DNA from: Curtobacterium sp. VKM Ac-1376
GTDB lineage: Bacteria > Actinomycetota > Actinomycetes > Actinomycetales > Microbacteriaceae
Direction: 5' to 3'
Length of the DNA: 64,000 nucleotides
Assembly (NCBI RefSeq): GCF_015351025.1
Contig: NZ_JADKRV010000011.1
Span: 58,830-122,829 of the forward strand
A program made the translations under genes and the position numbers. Below are positions 1 through 8,238 of the stretch, one piece after another; position 1 is the first letter of the stretch; the number at the start of each line of letters is the position of its first letter. The notes beneath the pieces are model-generated. The model did no database searches and had not been told where the DNA came from. It saw only the letters and a program-made list of their open reading frames with translations.

Positions 1-1241
1 GTCGCCTCCACCCGTGCGTCGAGATCTACTCGTCGTCGGCCGGCGGCCACCCATGCGGTCACACCCGCTGCGATGAACCCCGCGGCGATGACCGGAGCGC
101 CCCAGAGCGTGCCACCTGCAAGCGCGACCGACCACACCGCGGGGCCGAGCGCCGATCCGACTCCGGCCGTCCAGGCGTACACACCCTGGTAAGAGCCCAT
201 GTAGCGCGAGTCGGCCAGGTCGTAGGACAGGTCGAATGCTCCGGCGACCTGCAGGAGCTCGCCAAGTGAATGGATGACGACGAGCGCGAGGACAAGCGCC
301 ACCCCAGCCCCGCTGCCGCTCAGGAGGAGAGCAAGCACGAAGCCCGCGGACGAAATTCCAAGCATCAGCCCTGCGAAGAGCAGCGAGCGCCCAGCCGCTG
401 GCACGCCGTCGACGCGCGCTGACATCGGTGCCTGGCAGAGGACGACGATGGCGGTGTTGACCAGCAGAGCGGTCGGCGCGAGCCATTCCGGCAAGCCTGG
501 TCTCGTCGCCACGAGGAGCGGCACACCGACCGTCAGCGCGGCGTACTGGACACCGAGGACGCCGTTCATGCTCATCACGACGACGTAAGTCCTGTCCGAC
601 CAAGCGGCTATCGTGCCGGAGCGACGCGAAGATGCTCCGGTGCGCCTCTCCGGGGTTTGCTGCACGTCTCGCAGCTTGGTGAGATAGACGGCGGCGAGGA
701 CCAAGAAGGTCAAGGCGTTGCCGATCAGTAGCCAACGCAGCTCGGACCCGGGCAGGACGGTGACGGCGATCGCGGCGATCGCGGCACCTGACGCGATCCC
801 GAGGTTCGCGCATGAGCGCAGCTGCGCCCGGACCTTACCTCGTTGCTCCTTCGGGGAAATGTGCGCGTTGAGGACGCCGCGTACAACCTTTGAGCCCTGC
901 GCGGCGAAGGCGGCGACAAGTGCGCCGATACCGAACGTCACGATGGAGTCGGCGAAGGCGAGCCAGACCATCGCCGCGGCCTCAACGACCAGAAAAGCGG
1001 TTCCTACCCGGACGGCTCGGTGCCGGTCGAGGACGCCACCCGCTGCGGGGAGAAACAACAGACCCCCAACGGCAGCTACGGTCGCGACCACGCCGACCTG
1101 CGCTGCCGGCAGGTGGACGCCGCCGACGAAGTAGAGGATGAGTACCGCGCCGTAGAGGCCCGTGCCCAACGAATTGAACAGTAGCCCGAGCGCGAGCCAT
1201 CGTGCCACCGGCTCGGTCGGTATAAATGTGAGGAACCTCAA
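1..1241 (-). CDS. MFS transporter, partner of ATP-grasp ligase (3' end outside window)
   Basis: Reading the minus strand from about 1241 to the window edge gives roughly 413 codons of hydrophobic, helix-forming protein typical of 12-helix major facilitator transporters. A motif-A-like loop (GGVLDRHRAVRVG) sits after the second predicted helix. No ATG begins the frame. I chose the TTG at 1241-1239 because it overlaps the TGA of the upstream ligase gene (TTGA) and keeps the first helix; a GTG at 1208 is the alternative. The C-terminus runs off the window, probably by only a few residues. The tight coupling to the ligase suggests it exports the ligase product. Substrate is inferred from context only. 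Confidence 0.8.
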   Translation of the reverse strand, partial: MRFLTFIPTEPVARWLALGLLFNSLGTGLYGAVLILYFVGGVHLPAAQVGVVATVAAVGGLLFLPAAGGVLDRHRAVRVGTAFLVVEAAAMVWLAFADSIVTFGIGALVAAFAAQGSKVVRGVLNAHISPKEQRGKVRAQLRSCANLGIASGAAIAAIAVTVLPGSELRWLLIGNALTFLVLAAVYLTKLRDVQQTPERRTGASSRRSGTIAAWSDRTYVVVMSMNGVLGVQYAALTVGVPLLVATRPGLPEWLAPTALLVNTAIVVLCQAPMSARVDGVPAAGRSLLFAGLMLGISSAGFVLALLLSGSGAGVALVLALVVIHSLGELLQVAGAFDLSYDLADSRYMGSYQGVYAWTAGVGSALGPAVWSVALAGGTLWGAPVIAAGFIAAGVTAWVAAGRRRVDLDARVEA

Positions 1242-2473
1242 CCCTGGTCGCTCGACTCGTCGTCCGAGGTCACGATGCGGACAGCGGCACGGAGTGCCTC
1301 TGCTACTTCGGCCGCTTCCGCTGCGTCCCTGCCATCCGCGATGACGTAACCCGGTCGATCTCCGGACCGTCGCACGGGGTTCACGGTGTCTCCCGCGCTA
1401 ACTCCTACGTGGACCTCCTTCGGAGCAGAGAGGGTCGGTGCGGAGACGGTCCTTACGATTCCAGGCTCGGGTGCAAGGAATCGGATAGCTGCGCCTCGAT
1501 CTCCCACGGTCGCAGGCAGACTCGAGGTTCGTCCGGCGGCCGCATCGATGAGCAGCGCGGGAAGATCGATGCCCGTGGTGACCCGCAGAAGGACACGGAT
1601 CTTGTCCCCGCCGATCCGATCATGCGACTCGAGGATCAGCGGACCTCGCTCGGTGACTTTCACCTCGGTATGGGCTGGCCCGTCGACAACGCCGACCGCG
1701 TCGAGAAAGAGGGTCACGAGCGCTCGAATCGCTGACGTCTCGGCCATCGATAGCTGGGACGGCATGGTGTGGCCCGTCTCGACAAAGTTGGAGTTGACCT
1801 GCTTGTCGGTCACGGCGAGGACATGATGGACACCACCGATCGTGACTGACTCGACGCTGACCTCAGGCCCCGTGAGAAACTCCTCGGCTAGGGCCAAACC
1901 AGAGCCTGACGCTGTGAAGTCTCGCCACGCTGCAGCAGCCTCGTCCGGTGAATCGATCCGGAAGATTCCCCGACTGCCAACACCGTCGCGCGGCTTCAGA
2001 ATCACTGGTCCACCCGCTTGCTCGCAGAAGCGAATGAGGTCTGCGAGGCTCTCCGGGGTTGACGAGAGGACTGGGCTGAGTCCTGACTCGGCGAGCCGCT
2101 TTCGCATCGCAGGCTTGTCCTTCAGCAGCTGTACTGTCTCCAACGAGTTGCCTTGAACCCCGAGATACTCCCGGGCAGCCGCGGCCGGGATCAGCCCACG
2201 TTCGGTAAGCGACATCACGGCCGAGAATGGGCGTGCTGCGTGAAGGGGTAGCAGGACGGCGCGCACTGCGTCGAGGTCGGCGAAAGAAGCCTCAAGGACC
2301 AGCTCGGCTTGTGCGGCTTCCGCCAAGGGCGCCGTCTCTGCGTCGTGCAGGTAGACAACATCCACGCCTCGCCCGACAGCCGTTCTGATCAGGTGGCCCG
2401 TTCCACCGACGACTGCGATGCGAGGCCGAGAATCAGCATGCCGCGCGTTGAGGTCGGACTTGCTCTGCTGCAT
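1238..2473 (-). CDS. ATP-grasp carboxylate-amine ligase (L-amino acid ligase-like)
   Basis: This 411-residue protein has a pre-ATP-grasp N-terminal domain (IAVVGGTGHLIRTAV), then the ATP-grasp fold: an ATP-binding lysine segment (LLKDKPAMRKRL), the glycine-rich loop ILKPRDGVGSRGIF, EEFLTGPEVSVESV, and the metal-binding stretch HTEVKVTERGPLILE followed by SHDRIGGD. This pattern matches ATP-grasp enzymes that join amino acids or other carboxylates to amines through an acyl phosphate, such as BacD-type L-amino acid ligases. An in-frame TAG lies 15 bases upstream of the ATG, so the start is well bounded. The stop overlaps the start of the MFS gene. A dipeptide or amide product exported by the neighbour is likely, but its identity cannot be read from sequence. 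Confidence 0.8.
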   Translation of the reverse strand: MQQSKSDLNARHADSRPRIAVVGGTGHLIRTAVGRGVDVVYLHDAETAPLAEAAQAELVLEASFADLDAVRAVLLPLHAARPFSAVMSLTERGLIPAAAAREYLGVQGNSLETVQLLKDKPAMRKRLAESGLSPVLSSTPESLADLIRFCEQAGGPVILKPRDGVGSRGIFRIDSPDEAAAAWRDFTASGSGLALAEEFLTGPEVSVESVTIGGVHHVLAVTDKQVNSNFVETGHTMPSQLSMAETSAIRALVTLFLDAVGVVDGPAHTEVKVTERGPLILESHDRIGGDKIRVLLRVTTGIDLPALLIDAAAGRTSSLPATVGDRGAAIRFLAPEPGIVRTVSAPTLSAPKEVHVGVSAGDTVNPVRRSGDRPGYVIADGRDAAEAAEVAEALRAAVRIVTSDDESSDQG

Positions 2474-3466
2474 GAGTCGCCCCAGTTCCTACCAGAAGTG
2501 TTCGTCGAAGGGAGTCGCGATCGTCCCCCAACGTTGCTACGACACTCCCAGACTCCCGGTTGGTTCTGCAACTTGCGGCGCGCTGCGTTACGCGAGCCGT
2601 CCCGCGCGCGGCATCGCAGTGTGCCTCCCCAGTAACGGCCCGGTTGACCCGCGCCTGGGCGGCAACGGTCTTGCCGTATCTCTCCTCCGGCTCACGACTC
2701 GGATCCCTCTTCATGGACGAACCGATCCGTCTCTTCTCTGAGGACTCGACTTCTGGATCTCGCAAACCGCAGCGCGGTCTGCAAGCGCCTCGCAACGCTA
2801 CAGGCCGCCGCCGAGGAGCTATTCGACGCCTAGCCGCAACCCCGCCTGACCAGGGCTTACTTGAAAAAGGGGAAAATCGGAGCAGGCCCAGGGGAAACCC
2901 AGCGGACGGGGCCAGCGCAGTAGCCGTGCATCCGCTCAACCGTGCGGGCCGTCGAGACCTGCAAATGACCCGCCACAGAAAACCCCCGTTCACGCGGGGG
3001 TTTTCTTCTTTCACGGATCGGCTCTGGTGCCGATGCGCCGCACTCTCGGAAGGCACCGCTCTGCACCGCGGCTCTCGCGGCTGCCTCCTCTCCGGCTCGG
3101 GCTGCTCCTCCAGGGCTGGCGCCCGCAGGTGTACTTGCCTGTTCCTGGTACTGATCCGCCGCAGGCTGTGAACCAACACCTTCGTTCGCCGCGCACACCG
3201 CTCCGCGAGGACGGGCGAGGAAGTAGGGGCCATCGCACGCAGGTGGCCACGTCGGCGCTGCGGCGTGTCCATGAGGCGGGAGGCGGGCGAGAGTGCCGCC
3301 GGCGTCGGTACAGCCTCGTTCAGCCCATCGGCGATCGGAACTGGCTCGAACGGGCGCTCGACCTGGAACAGACGCGCCCTGGGAAAGGTCACAGCGCTGA
3401 AGCGCTCACCCGGAGGCCTACACCGCTGGACCACTCCCCGTACCATGACCGCGGCGGCTTGCTGGG
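2474..3466. other. Gene-poor interval of about 1 kb
   Basis: No open frame here has convincing protein character: the long frames on both strands are rich in Arg, Pro and Ser and none has a ribosome site plus a recognisable motif. A frame ending in TAG at 2831-2833 finishes with a plausible helical tail (RLATLQAAAEELFDA) but has no clear start, so it may be a remnant. The one firm element is the hairpin at 2978-3005. The interval may hold decayed genes. Confidence 0.5.
2978..3005. terminator. Bidirectional rho-independent terminator
   Basis: An 11-bp perfect stem (GAAAACCCCCG paired with CGGGGGTTTTC) encloses a 6-base loop. It has an A-run on one side and a T-run on the other, so it can stop transcripts in both directions. 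It lies alone in the gene-poor interval. Confidence 0.85.
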
Positions 3467-4378
3467 TCAGGGCTGTCTGACGATGACCTTGCCACTGCGG
3501 CTCTCAGCGGTGACGTGCGCCTCGATCACCTCGGCCAGCGGGAACTCGTGGTCGACTCGGGGCGTCCACAGACCGGCCTGTCCGAGTGCGGCCGCGGCCC
3601 GGAGGAGTGCTGAGTCATGGCGCGCGACGACACTCCTTGCGCCCAATCGGGCAGCCTCTTGAGCGCCGAGGACAGTGACGACTCGGTCGGCTTTCCCGAC
3701 GATGGTCACGATATCGGGCAGCGAGTCGGACGGGGCGGGGGCAGCGTGCACTGCGGCGTCGACGCCGCTCGGTGCGAGGGCGGCAACTCGTTCCGGCAGC
3801 CCCCGGCCGTAGGTGGTCGGGACGACGCCCATGGCCTCGAGGTGGGGGAAGTTGCTCCGGGTGCCCGTGCCGATGACGATGGCCCCCGCGGCGCGGGCGA
3901 ATGCTGCAGCTGCGCTGCCCACGGCCCCGGAAGCGCCCTCGATGAGCACCGTCGCGCCCTCCAGGTCGCCGAGCGTTCCGACGGCTGTGGCGGCGGTAGC
4001 ACCCGCGAGACCTGCTGCTGCGGCCTGCGCCGTCGTCCACTGTTCGGGCACGGCGCTCCATGCAGTCAGAACGGCAAACTCTGCCGTTGTGCCACTGATC
4101 CCGCCGTTGAGTCCGAAGACGACGTCACCGACCTGAGTGTCGGTCACGCCTGGCCCGACTTCGTCGACGACGCCGGCCGCATCCATACCGGGCACAGCGG
4201 GGAGGTCCAGTGGCAGAACCTGCGCGAGGTTGCCGGCGCGCAGCATCACGTCGATCTGGTTGACGCTCGCAGCGCGGACGCCGATGCGGATCGAGCCCGG
4301 GCCGGCGTGGGGTTCCGGCGCGTCCTCGACGACGAGGACATCAGCGGTTCCGTATGAGTGGTATCGGGCAGCGTGCAC
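3467..4378 (-). CDS. NADP-dependent oxidoreductase, quinone oxidoreductase-like MDR family
   Basis: The 303-residue product is a zinc-independent medium-chain dehydrogenase/reductase. It has the N-terminal GroES-like domain (YGTADVL, VRAASVNQIDVMLRAG, VPGMDAAGVV, GDVVFGL) and a Rossmann domain with GASGAVGSAAAAFARAAGA as cofactor loop, ending in the family signature GKVIVRQP. No structural zinc cysteines are present. I used the GTG at 4378 (protein begins VHAARYHSYG) because GGAGAG lies 9 bases upstream; longer in-frame starts would run into the SnoaL-like gene. The upstream gene stops only 5 bases earlier, so the two are probably co-translated. Likely NADPH-dependent reduction of an enone or quinone. 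Confidence 0.85.
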   Translation of the reverse strand: MHAARYHSYGTADVLVVEDAPEPHAGPGSIRIGVRAASVNQIDVMLRAGNLAQVLPLDLPAVPGMDAAGVVDEVGPGVTDTQVGDVVFGLNGGISGTTAEFAVLTAWSAVPEQWTTAQAAAAGLAGATAATAVGTLGDLEGATVLIEGASGAVGSAAAAFARAAGAIVIGTGTRSNFPHLEAMGVVPTTYGRGLPERVAALAPSGVDAAVHAAPAPSDSLPDIVTIVGKADRVVTVLGAQEAARLGARSVVARHDSALLRAAAALGQAGLWTPRVDHEFPLAEVIEAHVTAESRSGKVIVRQP

Positions 4379-4383
4379 GCTGT

Positions 4384-4800
4384 TCAACTCTCCGACCTGG
4401 GATGGGTGCCGACTGGCTCGCTTGCGATGTGCAGTCGATGACATCGTCCCGAGCGGTCGAAGTGCACGGTCCAGATGTTTCCGAAGGAGCCGCGCTCCCG
4501 GTAGTTCGCCACTCCAGCGATCACGGCGTAGTCGTCGGAGACCGAGAGAACGTCCCAGGTGAATGTCCAGCCGCCTTGTTGCCAGTCTCGGCGCCCCAAC
4601 CAACCAGCGATGATGCGTTCCCGTCCAACCCAGTGCGCGTTGTGGAAGTCGTCGTGGTATTCCGCTTCAGCGGAGAACACAGCACGGACATGTGAGCGCT
4701 CGTTGCTTCGCCAGGCGAGGAGATAGCGCTCGACCCACCCGTGAACGGCGGACTGTGTCAGAGTCGTGGCCCTGCTGTCGAGCGTCATCGTCGGTGTCAT
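4384..4800 (-). CDS. SnoaL-like / NTF2-fold protein
   Basis: A 138-residue protein of the NTF2-like superfamily. It shows the N-terminal helix (VERYLLAWRSNERSHVRAVFSAEAEYHDDF), the segment WVGRERIIAGW and a C-terminal beta sheet with WTVHFDRSGRCHRLHI. SnoaL-like proteins act as small-molecule isomerases, hydrolases or binding proteins, and the fold does not reveal the substrate. AAGG lies 9 bases before the ATG at 4800. Its start overlaps the stop of a short upstream frame (ATGA), and it is followed after 5 bases by an NADP oxidoreductase, suggesting a shared small-molecule task. Confidence 0.8.
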   Translation of the reverse strand: MTPTMTLDSRATTLTQSAVHGWVERYLLAWRSNERSHVRAVFSAEAEYHDDFHNAHWVGRERIIAGWLGRRDWQQGGWTFTWDVLSVSDDYAVIAGVANYRERGSFGNIWTVHFDRSGRCHRLHIASEPVGTHPRSES

Positions 4801-5042
4801 GGATCGACCTTCGCCGTTCGCGGCGTCGGGCGGGAGGGCGGTGGAACCTGGGTGTGCCGCACCCCGGAAGCAATCAGCTTGACGCCTGAGCGTAGGCAGT
4901 CAGGCTCTTGACCATCCGTCGATCTTTCCAGTGGGCCATGCGTTCGATGCGGGGGGATCCGGCGTGTCTCGGGGACAACGATGCTCGGGTCCCAGAGGCG
5001 ACGAGGTCGAGTGGACGTTTCAACACTCGGTGCGCGTTTCAT
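4797..5042 (-). CDS. Possible small hypothetical protein coupled to SnoaL-like gene
   Basis: An 81-codon frame starts at an ATG preceded by AGGAG with 8 bases between. It ends in a TGA that overlaps the ATG of the SnoaL-like gene as ATGA. This is good translational architecture, but the protein is rich in Arg, Pro and Thr, has no domain I recognise and no membrane segment. It may be a real small gene, a leader peptide coupling translation to the next gene, or chance. It fills most of the 325-base gap between 4801 and 5125; the remaining 83 bases hold nothing I can name. Confidence 0.3.
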   Translation of the reverse strand: MKRAPSVETSTRPRRLWDPSIVVPETRRIPPHRTHGPLERSTDGQEPDCLRSGVKLIASGVRHTQVPPPSRPTPRTAKVDP

Positions 5043-5125
5043 CGCCCGATCTCCTTTCAGTGACGTTGCGGGTGCCTGGCCCCGTCATGCGGCATCAGAG
5101 ACCATCGCCGTCTGCGGAGGTGCCT

Positions 5126-6544
5126 TCAGACGTGAGTACCGGTCGGTGTCGAGCTGAGGGCAGTCGTGCTGAGCGTGCTCCTGCGGACGGTGCTGACCGC
5201 GACGATGGTCGCGACGATGGAGAGTCCGGCGCCTGCGAGCATCGCGCCAGCGAAGCCCGGCAGGAACTCGCCCTCAACAGCACCACTCGCGTACACGGAG
5301 ACAGCAACCGCGATGCCGATGGACCCGCCGACCTGCTGCACCATCTGCAGCATCCCTGACGCGGAACCAGTGTCAGTCTCGGGCACTGCGTTCATCACGG
5401 TCAGCGTGCCTGCGGTGAAGATCAGCGCAAAGCCCAGCGCTTGAATGATCAGCGGGACGAGGACGGCGATGTAGGAAGCGTCATCGGTGAGCGGGACCCA
5501 GAGCAAGAAGCCCGCTGTGACGAGAACGCCGCCGATGACCAGCGGGATCCGGGCACCGAACCGTGCGACGAGTCCGGGCACCCAACGGGTGACGATGAAC
5601 ACGGTCGCCGTGAGCGGAAGGAACGCGATGCCTGCGAGCAGCGGCCCGAAGTCGAGCACTCGCTGCAGGTACTGCACGATGAAGAACAGCATCGTGCCGT
5701 TCGCCCCCACGATCAGACCCATGTTCACCAGAGCACCGGCCCGCGGTCCGTCCTTCAGGAGGTGGACCGCGACCAGAGGATTCGCGGCACGCCGCTCGAC
5801 GATCACCAATGCGGTGACGAGCGCGAACGACACGACGAAGAACGCGATGGTGCCGGTGTTCACCCAGCCGTTCTCGCCTGCGGAGATGAACGCCCAGACG
5901 ATGCCGGCGGATGCCAGGCTGGCGAGGACAGCGCCAGGGACGTCGAACCCGCGCGCTCGGTGCCGGTCAGTTTCGCGGACGAGCCGATTGACGAGCAGCA
6001 CGACGACGATGCCGACGGGGACGTTGATGAGGAGGCCCCAGCGCCAGGAGAACAAGTCCGTGAGGAGTCCGCCGAGGACCAGCCCGACGGAGGAACCGAT
6101 CGCGGAGATCGAGGTGAACCATGCCAGCCCTCTCGCTCGCGCGGCGGCGTCCTCGGCCATTGTCGCGATCAATGCCAGAACGCTCGGCGCCGCCACCGCC
6201 GCCCCTACTCCCTGCAGGATCCGGGCAGCGACGAGCATCGTCGGGTCGATCGCGAAGCCGCCGACGAGCGAGCCAGCCACGAAGACGGCTGTACCGATCG
6301 AGAACACCCGCACCCGCCCGAGCGCGTCACCGAGCCGGCCACCCAGCAGTATCAGGCCACCGAACGCGAGCGCGTACGCGTTCGGAACCCATGACAGGGT
6401 GGCTGCGGTGAAGCCGAGCTCCGCCTGCACGGCTGGCAGCGCGACCGTCATCACCTGCGCATCGATCTGCAGCATCAGTTGCAACGCCAGCACCGCCGAG
6501 AGCGCGAGGCCGGCCGCTCGGGGGCGACTTGTCAGAAGGGTCAT
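5126..6544 (-). CDS. MFS multidrug exporter, DHA2 (14-helix) family
   Basis: The 472-residue membrane protein has the DHA2 hallmarks. The N-terminus shows LQLMLQIDAQVMTVALPAVQAELGF, with the D near the first helix and the helix-1/2 VALP motif. Motif A is GGRLGDALGRVRVF and motif C follows near SIGSSVGLVLGG. Fourteen hydrophobic segments fit the length. DHA2 proteins expel drugs or toxic intermediates using the proton gradient. It is the sixth gene of the run headed by the TetR gene at 10057. A TetR repressor, oxidoreductases and an exporter together suggest a detoxification operon. GGAG lies about 12 bases before the ATG. Confidence 0.9.
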   Translation of the reverse strand: MTLLTSRPRAAGLALSAVLALQLMLQIDAQVMTVALPAVQAELGFTAATLSWVPNAYALAFGGLILLGGRLGDALGRVRVFSIGTAVFVAGSLVGGFAIDPTMLVAARILQGVGAAVAAPSVLALIATMAEDAAARARGLAWFTSISAIGSSVGLVLGGLLTDLFSWRWGLLINVPVGIVVVLLVNRLVRETDRHRARGFDVPGAVLASLASAGIVWAFISAGENGWVNTGTIAFFVVSFALVTALVIVERRAANPLVAVHLLKDGPRAGALVNMGLIVGANGTMLFFIVQYLQRVLDFGPLLAGIAFLPLTATVFIVTRWVPGLVARFGARIPLVIGGVLVTAGFLLWVPLTDDASYIAVLVPLIIQALGFALIFTAGTLTVMNAVPETDTGSASGMLQMVQQVGGSIGIAVAVSVYASGAVEGEFLPGFAGAMLAGAGLSIVATIVAVSTVRRSTLSTTALSSTPTGTHV

Positions 6545-6617
6545 GATGCTGCTGCTCCGTATCGGTCGATCGGCACGAGGCGGGGTGTGGCCCCACCTCG
6601 CGCGCTACTCGGATGTG

Positions 6618-7205
6618 TTAGGCGACGGGGTCGCGCAGGATCGTGCGGAGCGTGTCCTGCGGCGTCTGCCGGGTGAAGGCGTCGAGGTGCACTTCGTGGT
6701 GCGGGCCGCTGCGGTGCAGGTTCTGCGCGGCGGCGAACTGGCCAAGCCGGTCGAGCGTGCTGAACTCCTCGGAGAACGGGCCGTGGTGCATGACCTGCAC
6801 CACGTCCTGCTCGGGGATCGTGAACAGCTCCACGCTGTCCGCTGCGGACGTCAGTGCGCTTGCGGCCCGAGTGCGCGCGGCGTTGAGTTCGTCGGCGGTG
6901 ATGCCTTCGGGGATCGTTGCCATGACGCGGTACTGCAGTGTCGGGATGGGGTTGACGCTGTAGAAGTCCGCGATCTCTGTCGGAAGGGATCCCTCGGGGT
7001 ACCAGTACTGGATCTCGATGACGGGTTCAGCACCATCACCGTTGAGGGCGCGGGCGACGTCGCCGATCAAGAGCTTCTTCCGGTAGAACTGGTCGGTTCC
7101 GGGAGCACCGGAGCCGAGCACTGCCACGTAGTGCACCGTCGGGGTGTGAACGAGCTCGGGCTCGTCGCTGGCGTGCAGGTGTTGGGTCGAGGTTGCGGTT
7201 TGCAT
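6618..7205 (-). CDS. GyrI-like small-molecule-binding domain protein
   Basis: A 195-residue stand-alone GyrI-like (AraC effector-binding-like) protein. The central part carries VMATIPEGITADELNAAR, and the end has the family pattern VQVMHHGPFSEEFSTLDRL followed by GPHHEVHLDAFTRQTPQDTLRTILRDPV. Such domains bind hydrophobic cationic compounds and some hydrolyse them. The frame continues upstream with low-complexity sequence, but the ATG at 7205 is preceded by AAAGGAC and fits the family N-terminus. It lies between a saccharopine-dehydrogenase-like gene and the DHA2 exporter, which agrees with a role in binding a xenobiotic handled by the operon. Confidence 0.8.
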   Translation of the reverse strand: MQTATSTQHLHASDEPELVHTPTVHYVAVLGSGAPGTDQFYRKKLLIGDVARALNGDGAEPVIEIQYWYPEGSLPTEIADFYSVNPIPTLQYRVMATIPEGITADELNAARTRAASALTSAADSVELFTIPEQDVVQVMHHGPFSEEFSTLDRLGQFAAAQNLHRSGPHHEVHLDAFTRQTPQDTLRTILRDPVA

Positions 7206-7230
7206 GGTGTGTCCTTTGCGGTCGGTTGGT

Positions 7231-8208
7231 TCAGATGTCGGTGATGGTGGTGTTCGCGATCGCGGTCGCGAGGGTCGGCCCGTGGACCGACGCGGGGGAC
7301 TGAAAGCCGGGCGAAAACGTTCCGGCGGCTGTTCGCGCGGCGATTTCGACGCTGCTGAGCTGCGTGAAGCTGTAACCGCTGGGGGTGTCGATGCGGGAGC
7401 GCGCGATCTGCCCGTCCCCGCCCCGGACCTCGGCAACTGCTCGGTAACGGCCTGCGTCGCGTTCTTCGGCGCTGGGGCCGGCGGCAGCATCATCGAGGTC
7501 AGGGAAACCGCTGTCGGTCCGCAGGTACACGTCGATGTCGTGGATTCCGGTGGAGTGCTGCGCGGTCACGAGGTCACCCATCGACGCGAGTGTGTACTCC
7601 TCCATGCCCTCGCCTGCATCGAAGGAGCGCGTCAACGCTGCATCGGCTTCGGCGAGCACGCCGGCCCGTCGGGACAGCGGGCAGGTTGCTTCGATGCTCG
7701 CTGCGCTTGCCAGTGAGCCGCGGGAAAAACCGCCGGTGACGCGAATGGCGATCGTGAGGTGCTGCGGGTCGTCTACCCGACGAGCGGTGTGCACTGCGAG
7801 GGAATCGGTGGGGACGACGTCCCAGCCCACGCCGGACATGATCATCACGCCAGCTCGTTTCGCAGACTCGTCCATCGACGCGGCGAGGGTGTACGTCCCG
7901 AACTCAGCGGTGGTGTCCAGGTAGTGCGTGGATGCCTGTAGCGCCGCGCTCATCAGCGGTTCCGCGGTGATGCGGAACGGGCCAGCCACGTTCAACAGCA
8001 CATCGATCGACTCCAGTGCGGTGGTTGCCGCGGCGACGTCGGTCGCTTCGAAGACCGCGCTCGGCGCGCCGAGCCGGTCGGCGAGAGCGTGCACCTTCTC
8101 GCGGTTCCGTCCACCAAGAACGATGTCGAGGCCACGTTCCCGAGCGTGCTCGGCGATCAAGGTGCCGGTGTACCCGGTGGCGCCGTAGATCAGGATGCGT
8201 CCGGTCAT
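7231..8208 (-). CDS. Saccharopine dehydrogenase-like NAD(P)-binding protein
   Basis: The 325-residue product starts with a Rossmann fold (RILIYGATGYTGTLIAEHARERG) and continues with LGGRNREKVHALADRLG and DVLLNVAGPF. This is the layout of the trans-acting enoyl reductase / saccharopine dehydrogenase-like group. Residues 100-200 include HYLDTTAEFGTY and GVGWDVVPTDSLAVH, both conserved in that group. It is probably a reductase of an unsaturated or carbonyl compound. GGAGG precedes the ATG. It sits 30 bases after an SDR gene, so two reductases are made together. Confidence 0.8.
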   Translation of the reverse strand: MTGRILIYGATGYTGTLIAEHARERGLDIVLGGRNREKVHALADRLGAPSAVFEATDVAAATTALESIDVLLNVAGPFRITAEPLMSAALQASTHYLDTTAEFGTYTLAASMDESAKRAGVMIMSGVGWDVVPTDSLAVHTARRVDDPQHLTIAIRVTGGFSRGSLASAASIEATCPLSRRAGVLAEADAALTRSFDAGEGMEEYTLASMGDLVTAQHSTGIHDIDVYLRTDSGFPDLDDAAAGPSAEERDAGRYRAVAEVRGGDGQIARSRIDTPSGYSFTQLSSVEIAARTAAGTFSPGFQSPASVHGPTLATAIANTTITDI

Positions 8209-8238
8209 GCTGAAGCCTCCACGGTTCGGGCTCGGCGG

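Noticed and set aside
2433..3446. Minus-strand frame of about 337 codons across the gene-poor interval
   Set aside because: It reads through a perfect terminator hairpin and shows no protein motif.
5441..6394. Plus-strand frame opposite the DHA2 exporter
   Set aside because: Asp/Arg-rich shadow of a membrane protein gene; no start signal and no fold.
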